Shown in pieces: positions 29,375 through 40,855 of a stretch of 64,000 nucleotides of DNA (positions are counted from its first letter, which is position 1; each line of letters opens with the position of its first letter). The stretch is from contig NZ_QUNO01000001.1 in assembly GCF_003387475.1 (NCBI RefSeq), positions 434,001-498,000 on the forward strand. The letters are read 5' to 3'. The translations under genes were made by a program, and so were the position numbers. The notes beneath the pieces were generated by a model. The model saw only the letters and a program-made list of their open reading frames with translations, made no database searches and was not told the origin of the DNA. The stretch is from Kutzneria buriramensis. Its GTDB lineage: Bacteria; Actinomycetota; Actinomycetes; Mycobacteriales; Pseudonocardiaceae.

Positions 29375-30397
29375 GTGACGGGCAACCAGCACACGCACAC
29401 CGCCTCGGAGCGGGGCATTCGATTCGACTTCGCCGATCCGGCGCTGGCCGACGCGGTGCGGATCGGCCTGGGCAGAGTCGAGAACCTGCTGCGCTCGGTG
29501 GTGCAGAGCGACCTCGAGTTCGTCACGGAGACGGCGCTGCACCTGGTGGACGCGGGGGGCAAACGCTTCCGCCCGCTGTTCACGCTGCTGGCCGCCCAGT
29601 TCGGCGACGCGGACCGCGAGGACGTGACGAAGGCGGCGGCGGTGGTGGAGCTGATCCACCTGGCCACGCTGTACCACGACGACGTGATGGACGAGGCGAC
29701 GATGCGCCGCGGCGCGGTCAGCGCGAACGCCCGCTGGGACAACACGATCGCCATCCTGACCGGCGACTTCCTGTTCGCGCACGCCTCGAAGCTGGTGGCG
29801 GACCTGGGCACGGAGGCGGGCCACATCATGGCCGGCACCTTCAGCCAGCTGGTCACCGGCCAGATGCGCGAGACGATCGGCCCGCCGGCCGGCCAGGACC
29901 CGGTCGCGCACTACCTGAAGGTGATCGACGAGAAGACGGGCTCGCTGATCGCGACGGCCGGCCGGTTCGGCAGCATGTTCGCGGGGGTGAGCCCCGAGCG
30001 GGTGCAGGCGTTGAGCACCTACGGCGACGCCATCGGCAAGGCCTTCCAGATCTCCGACGACATCATCGACATCGCCTCCCCGTCGTCGGAATCCGGCAAG
30101 ACGCCCGGAACGGACCTGCGCGAGGGTGTGCGCACGCTGCCCATGCTGTACGCGCTGACCGACCCGGACCCGCAGGGCGACCGGCTGCGCGAGCTGCTGG
30201 CCGGCCCGATCGCCGACGACAACCTGGTGGAGGAGGCGCTGAAACTGCTGCGCGAGTCGGCCGGCCTGGAGCAGGCCCGCCAGACCCTCGCCGGTTACGC
30301 GGACCGCGCCCGCTCCGAGCTGGCCGTCCTTCCCGCAGGTCCGGCGCGTGACGCGCTGGATTCCCTCACCGACTACATGGTCGCCCGCACATACTGA
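29375..30397 (+). CDS. hepT: Long-chain trans-polyprenyl diphosphate synthase
   Basis: Prenyltransferase that extends the isoprenoid chain, most likely for menaquinone; 340 residues. GGKRFRP near residue 61-67 binds isopentenyl diphosphate, DDVMD at 102-106 is the first aspartate-rich motif and DDIID at 228-232 the second. The residues before the first motif (LATLYH) are of the long-chain type. Start is GTG 29375. It matches M. tuberculosis GrcC1 (Rv0562), which also follows menJ, though here nuo intervenes. Chain length cannot be stated from sequence. Confidence 0.9.
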   Translation: MTGNQHTHTASERGIRFDFADPALADAVRIGLGRVENLLRSVVQSDLEFVTETALHLVDAGGKRFRPLFTLLAAQFGDADREDVTKAAAVVELIHLATLYHDDVMDEATMRRGAVSANARWDNTIAILTGDFLFAHASKLVADLGTEAGHIMAGTFSQLVTGQMRETIGPPAGQDPVAHYLKVIDEKTGSLIATAGRFGSMFAGVSPERVQALSTYGDAIGKAFQISDDIIDIASPSSESGKTPGTDLREGVRTLPMLYALTDPDPQGDRLRELLAGPIADDNLVEEALKLLRESAGLEQARQTLAGYADRARSELAVLPAGPARDALDSLTDYMVARTY

Positions 30398-30507
30398 AAC
30401 GCTCACCCGTTAGTGTCATGCTGCCCTGGACGGGCAAGGGGGCCCGAACGGGCCGCCGGCCGTTAGCCTGCCGCAAGGGCCAGCAGGCACTAGGAGGGTG
30501 TAGTCCG

Positions 30508-32406
30508 GTGATGTGGGTGTTCGGGCAGGTGTGGTTGCTCTGCCTGCTGTCGTTCGTGATCGGCGGGGTGCTGGACGCCGTGCTGTTCTCACGACCGCTG
30601 CGCAAGCAGGTGCGGCAGCTGGAGATCCAGCTCGCCAAGGCGAAGCGCGCGGAGGCCGCGCCGCCGCCGGCGATGCCGGTGCCGGCGGAGAGCGACGTCG
30701 AGCGGACGAGCATCGTCGACGAGCACCCGTCGCCGGCCTCGGGCTGGGACCCGGACCGACTACCGTCCTGGGAGCGCGGCCCCGAGTCGCCCCGCACGCT
30801 GGTCGCCCCGCAGCCGGAGCACGACCTCGGCTACGACCGCCCGGACCGTCCGGAGCCGCAGTTCACGCCGTACGAGCCGGAGGCGACCCGGTACGAGCCG
30901 CCGGCCGCCGAGCCGCCCCAGTTCCCGGAGCCGGCCACCGTCGAGCCCCAGGCCGACCGCCCGCAGCTGGCCGCCGACCGCACCCGCTTCGAGCCGCTGG
31001 ACGCCGAGCCCCACGTCGAGGCCGACTACCACGTCGAGGCCGGCTACCACGCCGAGCACGGGGCCGACCAGGACAACGAGCCGGCGCCGGCCGCGGAGCC
31101 CGAGCCGGAGCCCGTGGCGGCCCAGGAGCAGCCGCCCGCCGACGAGCAGCCGACCCAGATCCAGGCGCCGGTCCCGGCCGCTCCGCCGATCCCCAACCCC
31201 AGCCCGGCCGAGATGACGGCGGCGATCAACCGGCTGGTCGGCGAGGCGAACGCGGCGGAGACCACCAGCATCCTGCCGCCGGCGCTGGATCCCGAGGACA
31301 TGGAGCTGGCCGACCACGGCCCGGTCACGCCGGCCCGCGGCCAGCTCGCGCACGTGCCGACCGCCGACCTCGAGGACGAGCACCTGGTCGACGACGTCGT
31401 CGACGACGACCTGACGGAATCCGAGCGCGAGGCGGCCGCCGAGACCACCGGCCCGGTCGCGGTGTCGGTGATCGCCGCGGCGCAGAAGGCGGTGCAGGAG
31501 CGCCGCCTGGCCGGCGAGCTGGCCGAGGAGGAGCCCGCGCCGGAACCCGAGCCCGAGGCCGCGTCCCGGCACAGCCTGTTCGAGCAGCCCGCGGAGCCGG
31601 CCGACGGCGTGTACGACCTGCCGGAGAACGAGCCCGCGCCGGAGCCGGAGCCGGAACCCGAGGTGCAGCTGGAGGCGCTGGCCGAGCCGATCCGGCTGGA
31701 CCCGAACCAGTTCGGCAAGCCGATCCCGCCCGGCGCTCTCACCCCGCCCGGCAGCGTCACGCCGCCGGAGCCGGCCGAATCGGCCACGCCGCTGCCGACC
31801 CGCCCGCCGCGCCCCGAGCCGGCCCCCATGGAGGCGGTCGCCCGCCCGCGCTCGCTGTTCGAGCCGGTGCTCGACCCCGACGGGGACGACCCGTACGACG
31901 ACCTGGACGGCTTCGCGCCCATCCAGGAGCCGACGACCCGGTCGTTCACGTCGACCGACTCGGTGCCGTTCACCCCGATCCTGGCCCCGGAGTTGCTGGC
32001 CGCCGAGCAGCCGAAGCCGCCGCCCGCGTCCACCTCGGCCGGCCTGCCCAAGCGCACGGTGAGCAGCTCGTGGCCGCGCGGCGGCAACGGCCTGTCCGCC
32101 GGGCCGGAGCCGTTCGACCCGGCCCCCTTCCGGCCGCGTCAGGCGTTCAGCACGATCCCCCGCAACACCGACGCCGCGCCGATCCGCCGCCCGTCCAGCG
32201 GCGGCCCGCGCACCCCGTTCGGCCCCGGCTCGGCGCTGCCCAAGCCGGACGGCTCCGCGCCTTCGGACGACTTCCAGGTCAAGGCCGTCATCGGCTCGCG
32301 GACCTATCACACGGCCAGCAGCGGCGGCTTCGCCGGCGCGAAGGCCGAGGTCTGGTTCCGCAGCGCCGAAGAGGCCGAGCGCGCCGGCTTCAACCCGGCC
32401 GACTAG
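30508..32406 (+). CDS. Membrane-anchored acidic Pro/Glu/Ala-rich protein with sunset-like C-terminal domain
   Basis: A 632-residue protein. An N-terminal transmembrane helix (about residues 3-22, VFGQVWLLCLLSFVIGGVL) is followed by a short basic helix and then about 550 residues of low-complexity sequence rich in Pro, Glu and Ala, probably disordered. The last 45 residues (KAVIGSRTYHT, then AEVWFRSAEEAERAGFNPA) match the small sunset-like domain that often ends actinobacterial surface or division proteins. AGGAGG at 30492-30497 precedes the GTG at 30508 (ATG 30511 also possible). The function is unknown; topology suggests a scaffold at the membrane. Confidence 0.75.
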   Translation: MMWVFGQVWLLCLLSFVIGGVLDAVLFSRPLRKQVRQLEIQLAKAKRAEAAPPPAMPVPAESDVERTSIVDEHPSPASGWDPDRLPSWERGPESPRTLVAPQPEHDLGYDRPDRPEPQFTPYEPEATRYEPPAAEPPQFPEPATVEPQADRPQLAADRTRFEPLDAEPHVEADYHVEAGYHAEHGADQDNEPAPAAEPEPEPVAAQEQPPADEQPTQIQAPVPAAPPIPNPSPAEMTAAINRLVGEANAAETTSILPPALDPEDMELADHGPVTPARGQLAHVPTADLEDEHLVDDVVDDDLTESEREAAAETTGPVAVSVIAAAQKAVQERRLAGELAEEEPAPEPEPEAASRHSLFEQPAEPADGVYDLPENEPAPEPEPEPEVQLEALAEPIRLDPNQFGKPIPPGALTPPGSVTPPEPAESATPLPTRPPRPEPAPMEAVARPRSLFEPVLDPDGDDPYDDLDGFAPIQEPTTRSFTSTDSVPFTPILAPELLAAEQPKPPPASTSAGLPKRTVSSSWPRGGNGLSAGPEPFDPAPFRPRQAFSTIPRNTDAAPIRRPSSGGPRTPFGPGSALPKPDGSAPSDDFQVKAVIGSRTYHTASSGGFAGAKAEVWFRSAEEAERAGFNPAD

Positions 32407-32415
32407 GCGTCACGA

Positions 32416-32455
32416 CGAAGCAGGCCCCTGGCGATCTCGCCGGGGGCCTGCTTCG
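32416..32455 (+). terminator. Bidirectional terminator
   Basis: Perfect 13-bp stem (32416-32428 with 32443-32455; core GCAGGCCCC/GGGGCCTGC) and 14-nt loop between two convergent genes. Confidence 0.85.
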
Positions 32456-32467
32456 CGTCCACGGATT

Positions 32468-35451
<2,984 letters not shown>

Positions 35452-35591
35452 GTCACGCCACGACCGGCTGGCGGCGCCGGCTTGGCGCTATCTCACGAGC
35501 GTAGTCGTCGGGCACGGGGTGTTCTCGCAGTCTTTGGTGATCATTGTTCACCGTCGGCTCGGCGCGGCGCTCCCACCAGGTGTTAACGGTA

Positions 35592-35606
35592 CTTACCGGC
35601 GGTAAG
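35592..35606 (-). promoter_or_regulatory. Palindrome upstream of korA, candidate operator
   Basis: CTTACC GGC GGTAAG (35592-35606) in the 222-bp gap between korA and the enoyl-CoA hydratase gene. It is the only clear dyad there. A regulator is not identified; TetR-like binding is a guess. Confidence 0.35.
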
Positions 35607-35673
35607 GTGAAACGTCGTTGTGCGGTGCACGTCACAGTAATGTGTGTCGCTGTCCGACATGTGGGAAATGCCA

Positions 35674-36420
35674 TCAATTGCCGCCGATCCGACGCCGCAG
35701 CGCCGCCAGCCGCTCGGTGAACGCCGGCGAGTCGATCGAGGCCAGCTGCGGGCCCAGCTCCAGCTCCACCGCGTCGGCGTGCGCGACGGTCGCCGCCGTC
35801 GCCCGCATGGTGCGCTTGGCCGCGATCACCAGCTCCCGCGGCGCCTGCGCCGCCTGGCTCGCGAGTTGCACCGCGCGCTCGACGACGTCGTCGGCGACGT
35901 CGAGCACCAGCCCCGCCGCCAGGGCGGCGTTCGCGTCGCAGACCCGACTGAACAGCGTCATGGCGGCGGCCTGCTGCGGGCCGACGATCCGTTGCAGCAT
36001 CCAGGTCATGCCACCGCCGGGGTGGATGCCCAGTTGCAGGAACCGGGCGTCGAACCGCGCCTTCTCTCCCGCGAGTCGTACGTCACAGGCCAGCGCGAGG
36101 TTCAGGCCCGCGCCGACTGCCGCGCCGTTGACCGCCGCGACCGTCGGCAGCGCGCAGTTGGCCACCGCGAGGAAACCCGCGTAGATGCTGCGCAGGCCCT
36201 CCTCGCGGGCCTCGCCGAGCGCCGTCAGATCGGCGCCCGCGCAGAACGCCGGCGGCGTCCCCGTCACGACGAGCGCGCCGACCTGCTCGTCCGCCTCGCA
36301 GGCCCGGACCGCCTCCGCCAGCTCGGCGGCCAGGCCCAGGTTCAGCGCGTTGCGGCGGTCGGGGTCGTGCACCGTCACCACCGCGACCCGGTCGCGGCGG
36401 TCGACAAGGATCTGACTCAT
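35674..36420 (-). CDS. Enoyl-CoA hydratase/isomerase family protein
   Basis: Crotonase-fold protein of 248 residues. The oxyanion-hole segments are FCAGADLTALGE and AAVNGAAVGAGLNLALACDVRLA. In the second, the position of the first catalytic Glu of true hydratases is replaced (GAGLN region), and the second region reads HPGGGMTWMLQRIVG, with Gly where many hydratases have Glu, so the exact reaction is open. ATG 36420 begins MSQILVDRRDRVAVVTV, a typical start. No operon partner is evident. Confidence 0.85.
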   Translation of the reverse strand: MSQILVDRRDRVAVVTVHDPDRRNALNLGLAAELAEAVRACEADEQVGALVVTGTPPAFCAGADLTALGEAREEGLRSIYAGFLAVANCALPTVAAVNGAAVGAGLNLALACDVRLAGEKARFDARFLQLGIHPGGGMTWMLQRIVGPQQAAAMTLFSRVCDANAALAAGLVLDVADDVVERAVQLASQAAQAPRELVIAAKRTMRATAATVAHADAVELELGPQLASIDSPAFTERLAALRRRIGGN

Positions 36421-36430
36421 GGCGGCGAGG

Positions 36431-36877
36431 CTAGTGCTCCGGAGTGGGAGGCCGGTCGAGAAGCGTTGAAAGGACCACCGTGGAGATCGTCCGGTCCACG
36501 ATGTCCAGGCCGCGCAGGCGCTCCAACACCGTCTCGAGGTGGTGGATGTTGGCCGCGCGCAGGTGCACGATCGCGTCCGCCGCTCCCGAGACGGTGTAGG
36601 CGGCCACCACCTCCGGCAGCGGCTCCAGTCGGCCGCGGATCTCCGTCGGCGGGATGTTGCCCTTGCAGTGCACCTCGACGAAGGCCTCCGTGCCCCAGCC
36701 CAGGGCCTCCGGGTCGACCACCGCCGTGAAGCCGCGCAGGACGCCCAGATCCAGCAACTTGTCCACCCGGCGCTTCACCGCCGGGGCGCTCAGGCCCACC
36801 GCGTTGCCGATCTCCGCGTAACTCGATCGGGCGTCGGTGACGAGGCACGAAACGATTCGCTGGTCGATGGCGTCCAT
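36431..36877 (-). CDS. Lrp/AsnC family transcriptional regulator
   Basis: A 148-residue regulator. Residues 1-55 carry the winged helix-turn-helix (MDAIDQRIVSCLVTDARSSY, AEIGNAVGLSAPAVKRRVDK), followed by the RAM effector domain (FVEVHCKG, AAYTVSGAADAIVHLRAAN). ATG 36877 gives the standard start; an in-frame ATG at 36886 would add three residues. It is divergent from ddaH with 75 bp between, as is M. tuberculosis Rv2324 from the DDAH-like Rv2323c. It probably controls ddaH and itself in response to an amino acid. Confidence 0.9.
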   Translation of the reverse strand: MDAIDQRIVSCLVTDARSSYAEIGNAVGLSAPAVKRRVDKLLDLGVLRGFTAVVDPEALGWGTEAFVEVHCKGNIPPTEIRGRLEPLPEVVAAYTVSGAADAIVHLRAANIHHLETVLERLRGLDIVDRTISTVVLSTLLDRPPTPEH

Positions 36878-36893
36878 ACGCAACATTCTGCAC

Positions 36894-36907
36894 CATTGGA
36901 CGCAATG
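36894..36907 (+). promoter_or_regulatory. Inverted repeat between lrp-type gene and ddaH
   Basis: CATTG GACG CAATG (36894-36907), flanked on each side by TGCA, lies just upstream of the Lrp start and at about -20 to -10 relative to the ddaH -35. Size and dyad fit an Lrp-family half-site pair. Confidence 0.45.
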
Positions 36908-36915
36908 CAGCGGCG

Positions 36916-36945
36916 TTGATCGATGGTCCCCCCACCACTTACATT
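36916..36945 (+). promoter_or_regulatory. Putative promoter for a leaderless ddaH transcript
   Basis: TTGATC (36916-36921), 18-bp spacer, TACATT (36940-36945). Transcription would begin about 7 bp later, at the ATG 36953, and no ribosome-binding site is visible. Confidence 0.45.
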
Positions 36946-36952
36946 TCGATCC

Positions 36953-37822
36953 ATGTCCGCCACGCTCGACGCGCCGCTCCCGACCGCGGAGCAGATCGCC
37001 CAGGTCCGGGTGCCGACCACCCGTCGGTACCTGATGTGCCGCCCGGAGTACTTCACCGTCGAGTACTCGATCAACCCGTGGATGGATCCCGAGCGTCCGG
37101 TGGACACCCGGGTCGCCGTCGAGCAGTGGACCGCGCTGAAGGACGCCTACGAGGCGCTGGGGCACAAGGTCGAGCTCATCGACCCCGAGCCCGGGCTGCC
37201 CGACATGGTGTTCGCCGCGAACTCCGGCACCGTCGTCAACGGCGTCGTGCTCGGCTCCCGGTTCCGCGCCGAGCAGCGGGCCGCCGAGGCCGACCACTTC
37301 CGGCGCTGGTTCCTGCGCAACGGCTACCGCGACGTCGTGATGCCCACCTGCGTCAACGAGGCCGAGGGCGACTTCACCTGGACCGGCACCGTGCTGTTGG
37401 CCGGCACCGGCTTCCGCACCGACCCCGGCGCCCATGCTGAGGCCCAGGAGGTCCTCGGCGTGCCGGTCGTGTCCCTCCAGCTCGTCGACCCGCGCTACTA
37501 CCACCTCGACACCGCGCTGTTCGTCCTCGACGACCGCTCCGCGCGGCCCGAGATCTGCTACTACCCCGAGGCCTTCTCACCGGGGTCGCAGCGGGTGCTC
37601 CGCCATCTGTTCCCCGACGCCGTCATCGCCACCGCCGCCGACGCCGAATGCCTCGGCCTCAACGGAGTCTCCGACGGTCACAACGTCGTGCTGCCCACAG
37701 AGGCCACCGCCCTCGGCGACCGCCTCGCCGCCCGCGGCTACCAGCCCGTGTACGTCGACGTCTCCGAGCTCCGCAAGTCCGGCGGCGGCCCCAAGTGCTG
37801 CACCATGGAGCTCCGGGACTGA
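36953..37822 (+). CDS. ddaH: Dimethylarginine dimethylaminohydrolase-like amidinohydrolase
   Basis: Amidinotransferase-fold hydrolase, 289 residues, of the DDAH/arginine deiminase superfamily. Seen are MVFAANSGTVVNG (substrate Asp/Asn region), EGDFTWTG (catalytic Glu/Asp loop), the His in YYHLDTALFVLDD, and the nucleophilic Cys near the C-terminus in GGGPKCCTMELRD. It hydrolyses guanidino groups of methylarginine or arginine-like substrates. The divergent Lrp-type regulator suggests arginine or ornithine catabolism, as in the M. tuberculosis Rv2323c-Rv2324 pair. Arginine deiminase or ornithine-forming activity is an alternative. Confidence 0.85.
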   Translation: MSATLDAPLPTAEQIAQVRVPTTRRYLMCRPEYFTVEYSINPWMDPERPVDTRVAVEQWTALKDAYEALGHKVELIDPEPGLPDMVFAANSGTVVNGVVLGSRFRAEQRAAEADHFRRWFLRNGYRDVVMPTCVNEAEGDFTWTGTVLLAGTGFRTDPGAHAEAQEVLGVPVVSLQLVDPRYYHLDTALFVLDDRSARPEICYYPEAFSPGSQRVLRHLFPDAVIATAADAECLGLNGVSDGHNVVLPTEATALGDRLAARGYQPVYVDVSELRKSGGGPKCCTMELRD

Positions 37823-37854
37823 TCACGACCTCGCCGGTGGTGGGGCCGCCCCGA

Positions 37855-38252
37855 TCAGCCCCAGCACCGGCGCCTCCACCACTGCTCGTCGGCCGGCGCG
37901 GACGGGTTCGGCCAGGTTCTGGCGAGGTAGATCTCGTCCAGAGGCGTGACCATCGCCCGCAGTTCTCGTGCGGCCCGGGTGGCAGGGCGTGGAGCGCGAT
38001 CTCCAGAACGTCGCGTTCGTCGTCGAAAGGGAACAGGCTGCACAGCTGGCAGCCGCAGCCGCCGGACAGTTCGAGCGCGGGCCGGTGGGCCACTCGGGTC
38101 CATCGGAGCAGGGCTCGTGCCACCGCGCCGGGCCACAGGCGTTCGCGTTCCAGGCGGGTCACCGCCGCCGCGAGCTTTCGCGTACCGCGGGGAAGGCCGG
38201 GCGCATGGGTGACCCCTGGGTTGGGGTTCGGCGCGGGCCGCCTACGCGGCAT
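37855..38252 (-). pseudogene. Small Cys-containing hypothetical protein, apparently frameshifted
   Basis: Two overlapping minus-strand frames together look like one protein. Frame 1 from 38252 gives RWTRVAHRPALELSGGCGCQ, LCSLFPFDDERDVLEIALHALP. Frame 2 then gives RAARELRAMVTPLDEIYLAR and ends WWRRRCWG at 37855. The join falls in CTGCCACCCGGGCC near 37976-37990 and needs one extra base. The combined order (GCxC, FPFDDERD, RELR..V.PLDE, WWRRR) is what I recall for a short actinobacterial family of unknown function. A true mutation, sequencing error or -1 frameshifting are all possible. Confidence 0.5.
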
Positions 38253-38268
38253 CGTCTCCTGGGTGTTG

Positions 38269-39255
38269 ATGTGCCATGGGTTCAGCGTGCCGGGTCCGGC
38301 GCGACCGCGTCATCCGAGTTTCCGGCTGATCGAGGAGTTCCGTACGGCGCGAGACGATCGCGGCCTGCGGTGCTGGCTGTCGGAGCTGATCGGTGAGGCG
38401 CGGTCGGAGGCGCTGCTCACGGACGAGTCCTTCGGGGATCGGGCCCGGCGCGGCCTGGAACTGTTGGACAGCAAGGAGTCACGACGGCTGCTGTGGGCGG
38501 CGGGCAACCCGGCGCGGCAGCCCGACGTCGGCCGTTTCATGCGCAAGTGGCTGATCGTCTCCGCGGTGGCGCTGCTGCTCCTCGTCGGCAGCGGCGTCGG
38601 CCTGTACGTGCTGATGAACTCCCGAACCTTCCAGCTGTTCGGCGGCCTGACCTATCGCGTGGACACCGACGAGAAGGTCGTGGCGCTGACGTTCGACGAC
38701 GGCCCCTCGGACAAGGGGCCGTCGATCGAGAAGGCGCTGGCCGGCCTGCGCGTGCCGGCGACGTTCTTCCTCATCGGCTCCGAGATGGAGAAGCACCCGG
38801 GCGTGGCGGAGCGGCTGGTGGCGCAGGGCGACCAGCTCGGCAACCACTCGTACTCGCACACCCGCATGGTGTTCGTGGGCGCGGACTTCGTGGCCTCGGA
38901 GATCGAACGGACCGATGCCCTGATCCGGCGGGCGGGTTACGGCGGCGAGATCGTGTTCCGGCCGCCGTACAGCAAGAAGATCTACCAGCTGCCGAAGTAC
39001 CTGGCCGACCATGGCCGCAAGACGATCACCTGGGACGTGGAGCCGGACTCCGACTCAGGCGACCCGGCCTCGGACAACCCGAACGCCATCGCCAGCACGA
39101 CCCTGGACCAGGTGCGGCCGGGTTCGATCATCCTGCTGCACCCGTGGAACGCCGACCACGACGCGGACCTCGCGGCGCTGCCCAGGATCGTGGACGGCTT
39201 GCGGGCCAAGGGCTACCGCTTCGTCACGGTCAATGATCTGCTGACCACGCACTGA
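38269..39255 (+). CDS. Membrane-anchored polysaccharide deacetylase (CE4)
   Basis: NodB-fold carbohydrate deacetylase. From ATG 38269 it has 328 residues: ~90 polar residues, a transmembrane helix (IVSAVALLLLVGSGVGLYVL), then the CE4 domain. Motifs are ALTFDDGPSD (catalytic Asp and metal Asp), NHSYSHTRM (HxxxH metal ligands), FRPPYS, WDVEPDSD and the final LLHPW. Starting at ATG 38539 would give 238 residues with the helix at the N-terminus, the usual form; the upstream stretch also shows coding-like GC3. It probably modifies peptidoglycan or another envelope glycan. Confidence 0.82.
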   Translation: MCHGFSVPGPARPRHPSFRLIEEFRTARDDRGLRCWLSELIGEARSEALLTDESFGDRARRGLELLDSKESRRLLWAAGNPARQPDVGRFMRKWLIVSAVALLLLVGSGVGLYVLMNSRTFQLFGGLTYRVDTDEKVVALTFDDGPSDKGPSIEKALAGLRVPATFFLIGSEMEKHPGVAERLVAQGDQLGNHSYSHTRMVFVGADFVASEIERTDALIRRAGYGGEIVFRPPYSKKIYQLPKYLADHGRKTITWDVEPDSDSGDPASDNPNAIASTTLDQVRPGSIILLHPWNADHDADLAALPRIVDGLRAKGYRFVTVNDLLTTH

Positions 39256-39260
39256 CCACA

Positions 39261-39288
39261 GTGGACGGCGCCGGGAGGCGCCGTCCAC
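39261..39288 (+). terminator. Bidirectional terminator
   Basis: Perfect 12-bp stem GTGGACGGCGCC (39261-39272) / GGCGCCGTCCAC (39277-39288) with a GGGA tetraloop, between the convergent deacetylase and ATP-grasp genes. Confidence 0.85.
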
Positions 39289-39297
39289 CGACGGTCC

Positions 39298-40746
39298 TCA
39301 CGCCGTGACGGCGGCCTGCTCCACGGCGGCCATCAGTTCCTCGACGTCCGGCTCGACGACGGCCTGCGCCGGCTCCAGCCGCCCCAGCCCGGTGCACCAG
39401 TCCTGGTCCGCCAGGGCGAACGCGGACACCACCAGCGGCGCGGCGGCCCGACCCGGGCGCACCATGTCCTGGAACATGTCCAGTTCCAGCCGGCCGCCGA
39501 TGCGGCCGGGCTTGAGCCGGAGCGTCCCATGTGGAACCTCGTCCTCGTGCGCCCACCGGCACGCCCACTCGGTCCACACGATCGGCCGCTCCACCTCGTG
39601 CGTGGGCGACACGGCCTTCACGTTGGCCCCGATGGAGCTGATCCGGCTGGTGTCGGCGGCGTGCACGAGCATGTCCTCGAACTCCATCGAGGAGATGCCG
39701 ATGTCGTACCCCGCCACCAGCGCCACGTGCACGAGCGCGATCGGCACCTGTGGCAGCGCGTCCTCGAAGCACGTCATGGCGCCGCCGTAGCGGGTGTTGA
39801 TCTCGGTGGGGCGGAAGCCGTCGGCGGTGGCGACGCCGTCCAGGGTGAAGGTGCCCCGGTAGCCGACGGTGGTGCGCAGCTGCTCGCCGACCCGGCGGGC
39901 CAGGTTGCGCATCTCGTCACGGATCTGCGAGGGCGGGTCGTAGAAGCTGGCGCAGCCGGCGTAGAGGAAGCGCGCCGACTCGGTGCGCCGCGGCACGACC
40001 ATCTCGATCGGACGCAGCACGGCGGTGCCGTCCGGGAACACGATGCCGTGCACCGACACCGGGATCCCCTCCAGGAACGGCATCACCCGGATGAAGTCGC
40101 ACTTGGGCGCGAGGTGCCGGAACACCCGCCTGGCCTCGGACCGGGTCCGCACCCGGCGCACGAAGTTCGCCCCGCCGTTGATCGCCGGCCCGTCCCCGGA
40201 CCACACCACGCCCCAGCCGCTGTCCAGCCGCTTGGACGCCTCCCACAGCGAGGAGAACGACTCGCCGGCGGCGTCGAACACGACGGCCGGCGCGTGCGGC
40301 GCGGACAGGTCCCGCCACAGCGAGTCGATGGTGGTCTTGTTCTCCAGCGCCACCCATTCGGGCCGCCGATAGTTGATCACCGTGCGGCCGTCGACCTCGG
40401 GCAGCGCCATGTAGTGCGACCCGACCACCAGCGCGTCGCCCTCGGGGTCGAACTCGCGCAGCGCCCCGGCCAGCTCCGGGGCGGGACTACTCAGCGCTTC
40501 CTCAAGGCCCATCTGTTCCGTGGCGATCAGACCGCTGATGCCCAGCGGCAGCCAGGTGGCCACCTGCGGGTCGTACAGCGGCGCGGAATCATCGGTGCTG
40601 ATCACGAGCGTGCGATCGACGCCCAGATGCTGCAGTTCCTGCACACGCCGGTACAGCCGGGTGCCACCGGCGAGGACGACCTTGCGGCCGCCGAACAGAC
40701 CACGGAGGCGCTCGGAGAGCGCGCGAGACTGATGATCCATAGTCAT
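39298..40746 (-). CDS. ATP-grasp family protein
   Basis: A 482-residue protein. The N-terminal domain has KVVLAGGTRLYRRVQELQ and a D-rich segment; the central part, VVFDAAGESF, GWGVVWSGDGPAINGGANFV, CDFIRVMPFLEGIPVSVHGIVF and FTLDGVATADGFRPTEINTRYGG, fits an ATP-grasp core with the metal-binding E-x-N-x-R. This fold joins a carboxylate to an amine or thiol through acyl phosphate; the substrate is unknown. ATG 40746 is chosen since the upstream in-frame sequence lacks conservation-like features. Next upstream on the same strand is a 127-residue partner 109 bp away. Confidence 0.75.
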   Translation of the reverse strand: MTMDHQSRALSERLRGLFGGRKVVLAGGTRLYRRVQELQHLGVDRTLVISTDDSAPLYDPQVATWLPLGISGLIATEQMGLEEALSSPAPELAGALREFDPEGDALVVGSHYMALPEVDGRTVINYRRPEWVALENKTTIDSLWRDLSAPHAPAVVFDAAGESFSSLWEASKRLDSGWGVVWSGDGPAINGGANFVRRVRTRSEARRVFRHLAPKCDFIRVMPFLEGIPVSVHGIVFPDGTAVLRPIEMVVPRRTESARFLYAGCASFYDPPSQIRDEMRNLARRVGEQLRTTVGYRGTFTLDGVATADGFRPTEINTRYGGAMTCFEDALPQVPIALVHVALVAGYDIGISSMEFEDMLVHAADTSRISSIGANVKAVSPTHEVERPIVWTEWACRWAHEDEVPHGTLRLKPGRIGGRLELDMFQDMVRPGRAAAPLVVSAFALADQDWCTGLGRLEPAQAVVEPDVEELMAAVEQAAVTA

Positions 40747-40855
40747 GGACTCACTTAGCTGAAGTGCCTTGAGGGCCGGCGAGCGCCGGATGCTCCGAAG
40801 CATAGAGCCCGCCGCGTGGTCGCCGAAAGCACGGTCTGGCAACGGTATTGGGGCC

